Positions 63,846 through 64,000 of a DNA stretch of 64,000 nt are shown here, piece by piece. How positions within the stretch are numbered: the first letter of the stretch is position 1; each line of letters starts with the position of its first letter. The notes beneath the pieces were generated by a model. That model saw nothing but the letters and a program-made list of their open reading frames with translations, searched no databases and was not told the DNA's origin. The position numbers and the translations under genes are program-made. The DNA comes from Oscheius sp. JU75 (taxonomy: Eukaryota > Nematoda > Chromadorea > Rhabditida > Rhabditidae): positions 7,254,001-7,318,000 of the forward strand of contig JASJZC010000007.1 of the NCBI GenBank assembly GCA_037178855.1, in the 5' to 3' direction.

Positions 63846-64000
63846 TTCGGGTTGAACTTTATGCAGACAGCCTTTGCTCTCTGGAACGTCTCTTATAGAC
63901 ACTTAACTTGACAAAGAGTTAAAGATTTTGGAATAGAAGCAAACGGAAGAGGATAGGAGAGAGGAAAGCGACGAGACAATCTGAGACTGGCGCCGCCTAT

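Overview
The window reads as a compact nematode nuclear genome segment. Nearly every gene is cut by many short introns (about 40-100 nt) with GT donors and TTTCAG or TTTTAG acceptors. Several start codons sit 0-4 nt behind an isolated acceptor, as expected for spliced-leader trans-splicing. The recognisable genes have typical nematode architectures: a PDZ-RGSL-C1-DH-PH RhoGEF like RHGF-1, an SMP-C2-C1 protein, and Thr-rich secreted matrix proteins. Which nematode cannot be told from this sequence. The single-exon ORFs are fragments; the calls below come from joining exons by eye in matching phase.

Layout. 1-6.3 kb (+): 3' part of a GCN5/PCAF acetyltransferase, then exocyst Sec3. 6.3-11.5 kb: a small two-exon gene and a long gene-poor stretch. 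11.5-19.5 kb (+): a large RhoGEF. 19.9-26.2 kb (-): a secreted double-VWA protein, then a TMEM24/C2CD2-like lipid-transfer protein. 27.1-31.6 kb: small genes, a secretin/adhesion-GPCR-like seven-helix protein, a 135-codon four-exon gene on the opposite strand, and a duplicated copy of the seven-helix gene's tail. 31.8-35.0 kb (+): a GLUT-like sugar transporter, possibly with an upstream acidic di-leucine exon. 35.3-35.8 kb: a two-exon orphan. 37.4-43.0 kb (+): a very acidic, Pro/Glu- and TPRS-repeat protein with a coiled-coil end and alternative tails. 43.3-44.4 kb (-): a decayed LINE reverse transcriptase. 44.9-48.5 kb (-), perhaps reaching 51.4 kb: a DYRK1A/MBK-1 kinase. 48.5-54.7 kb: gene-poor, with an A/G homopolymer and a foldback element. 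54.7-56.0 kb (-): an F-box-like protein. 57.6-61.8 kb (+): a secreted Thr-rich matrix protein with a Cys-rich end. 62.6-63.85 kb (-): an orphan gene.

The genes do not form a pathway or an operon-like system. They are mostly single-copy housekeeping or signalling genes (chromatin, exocytosis, Rho signalling, ER-plasma membrane lipid transfer, DYRK kinase) next to lineage-specific secreted and membrane proteins. I found no convincing new multi-gene system. The most useful novelties are the hidden spliced genes, the tail duplication, the alternative transporter N-terminus and the unusual SMP-C2-C1 layout.
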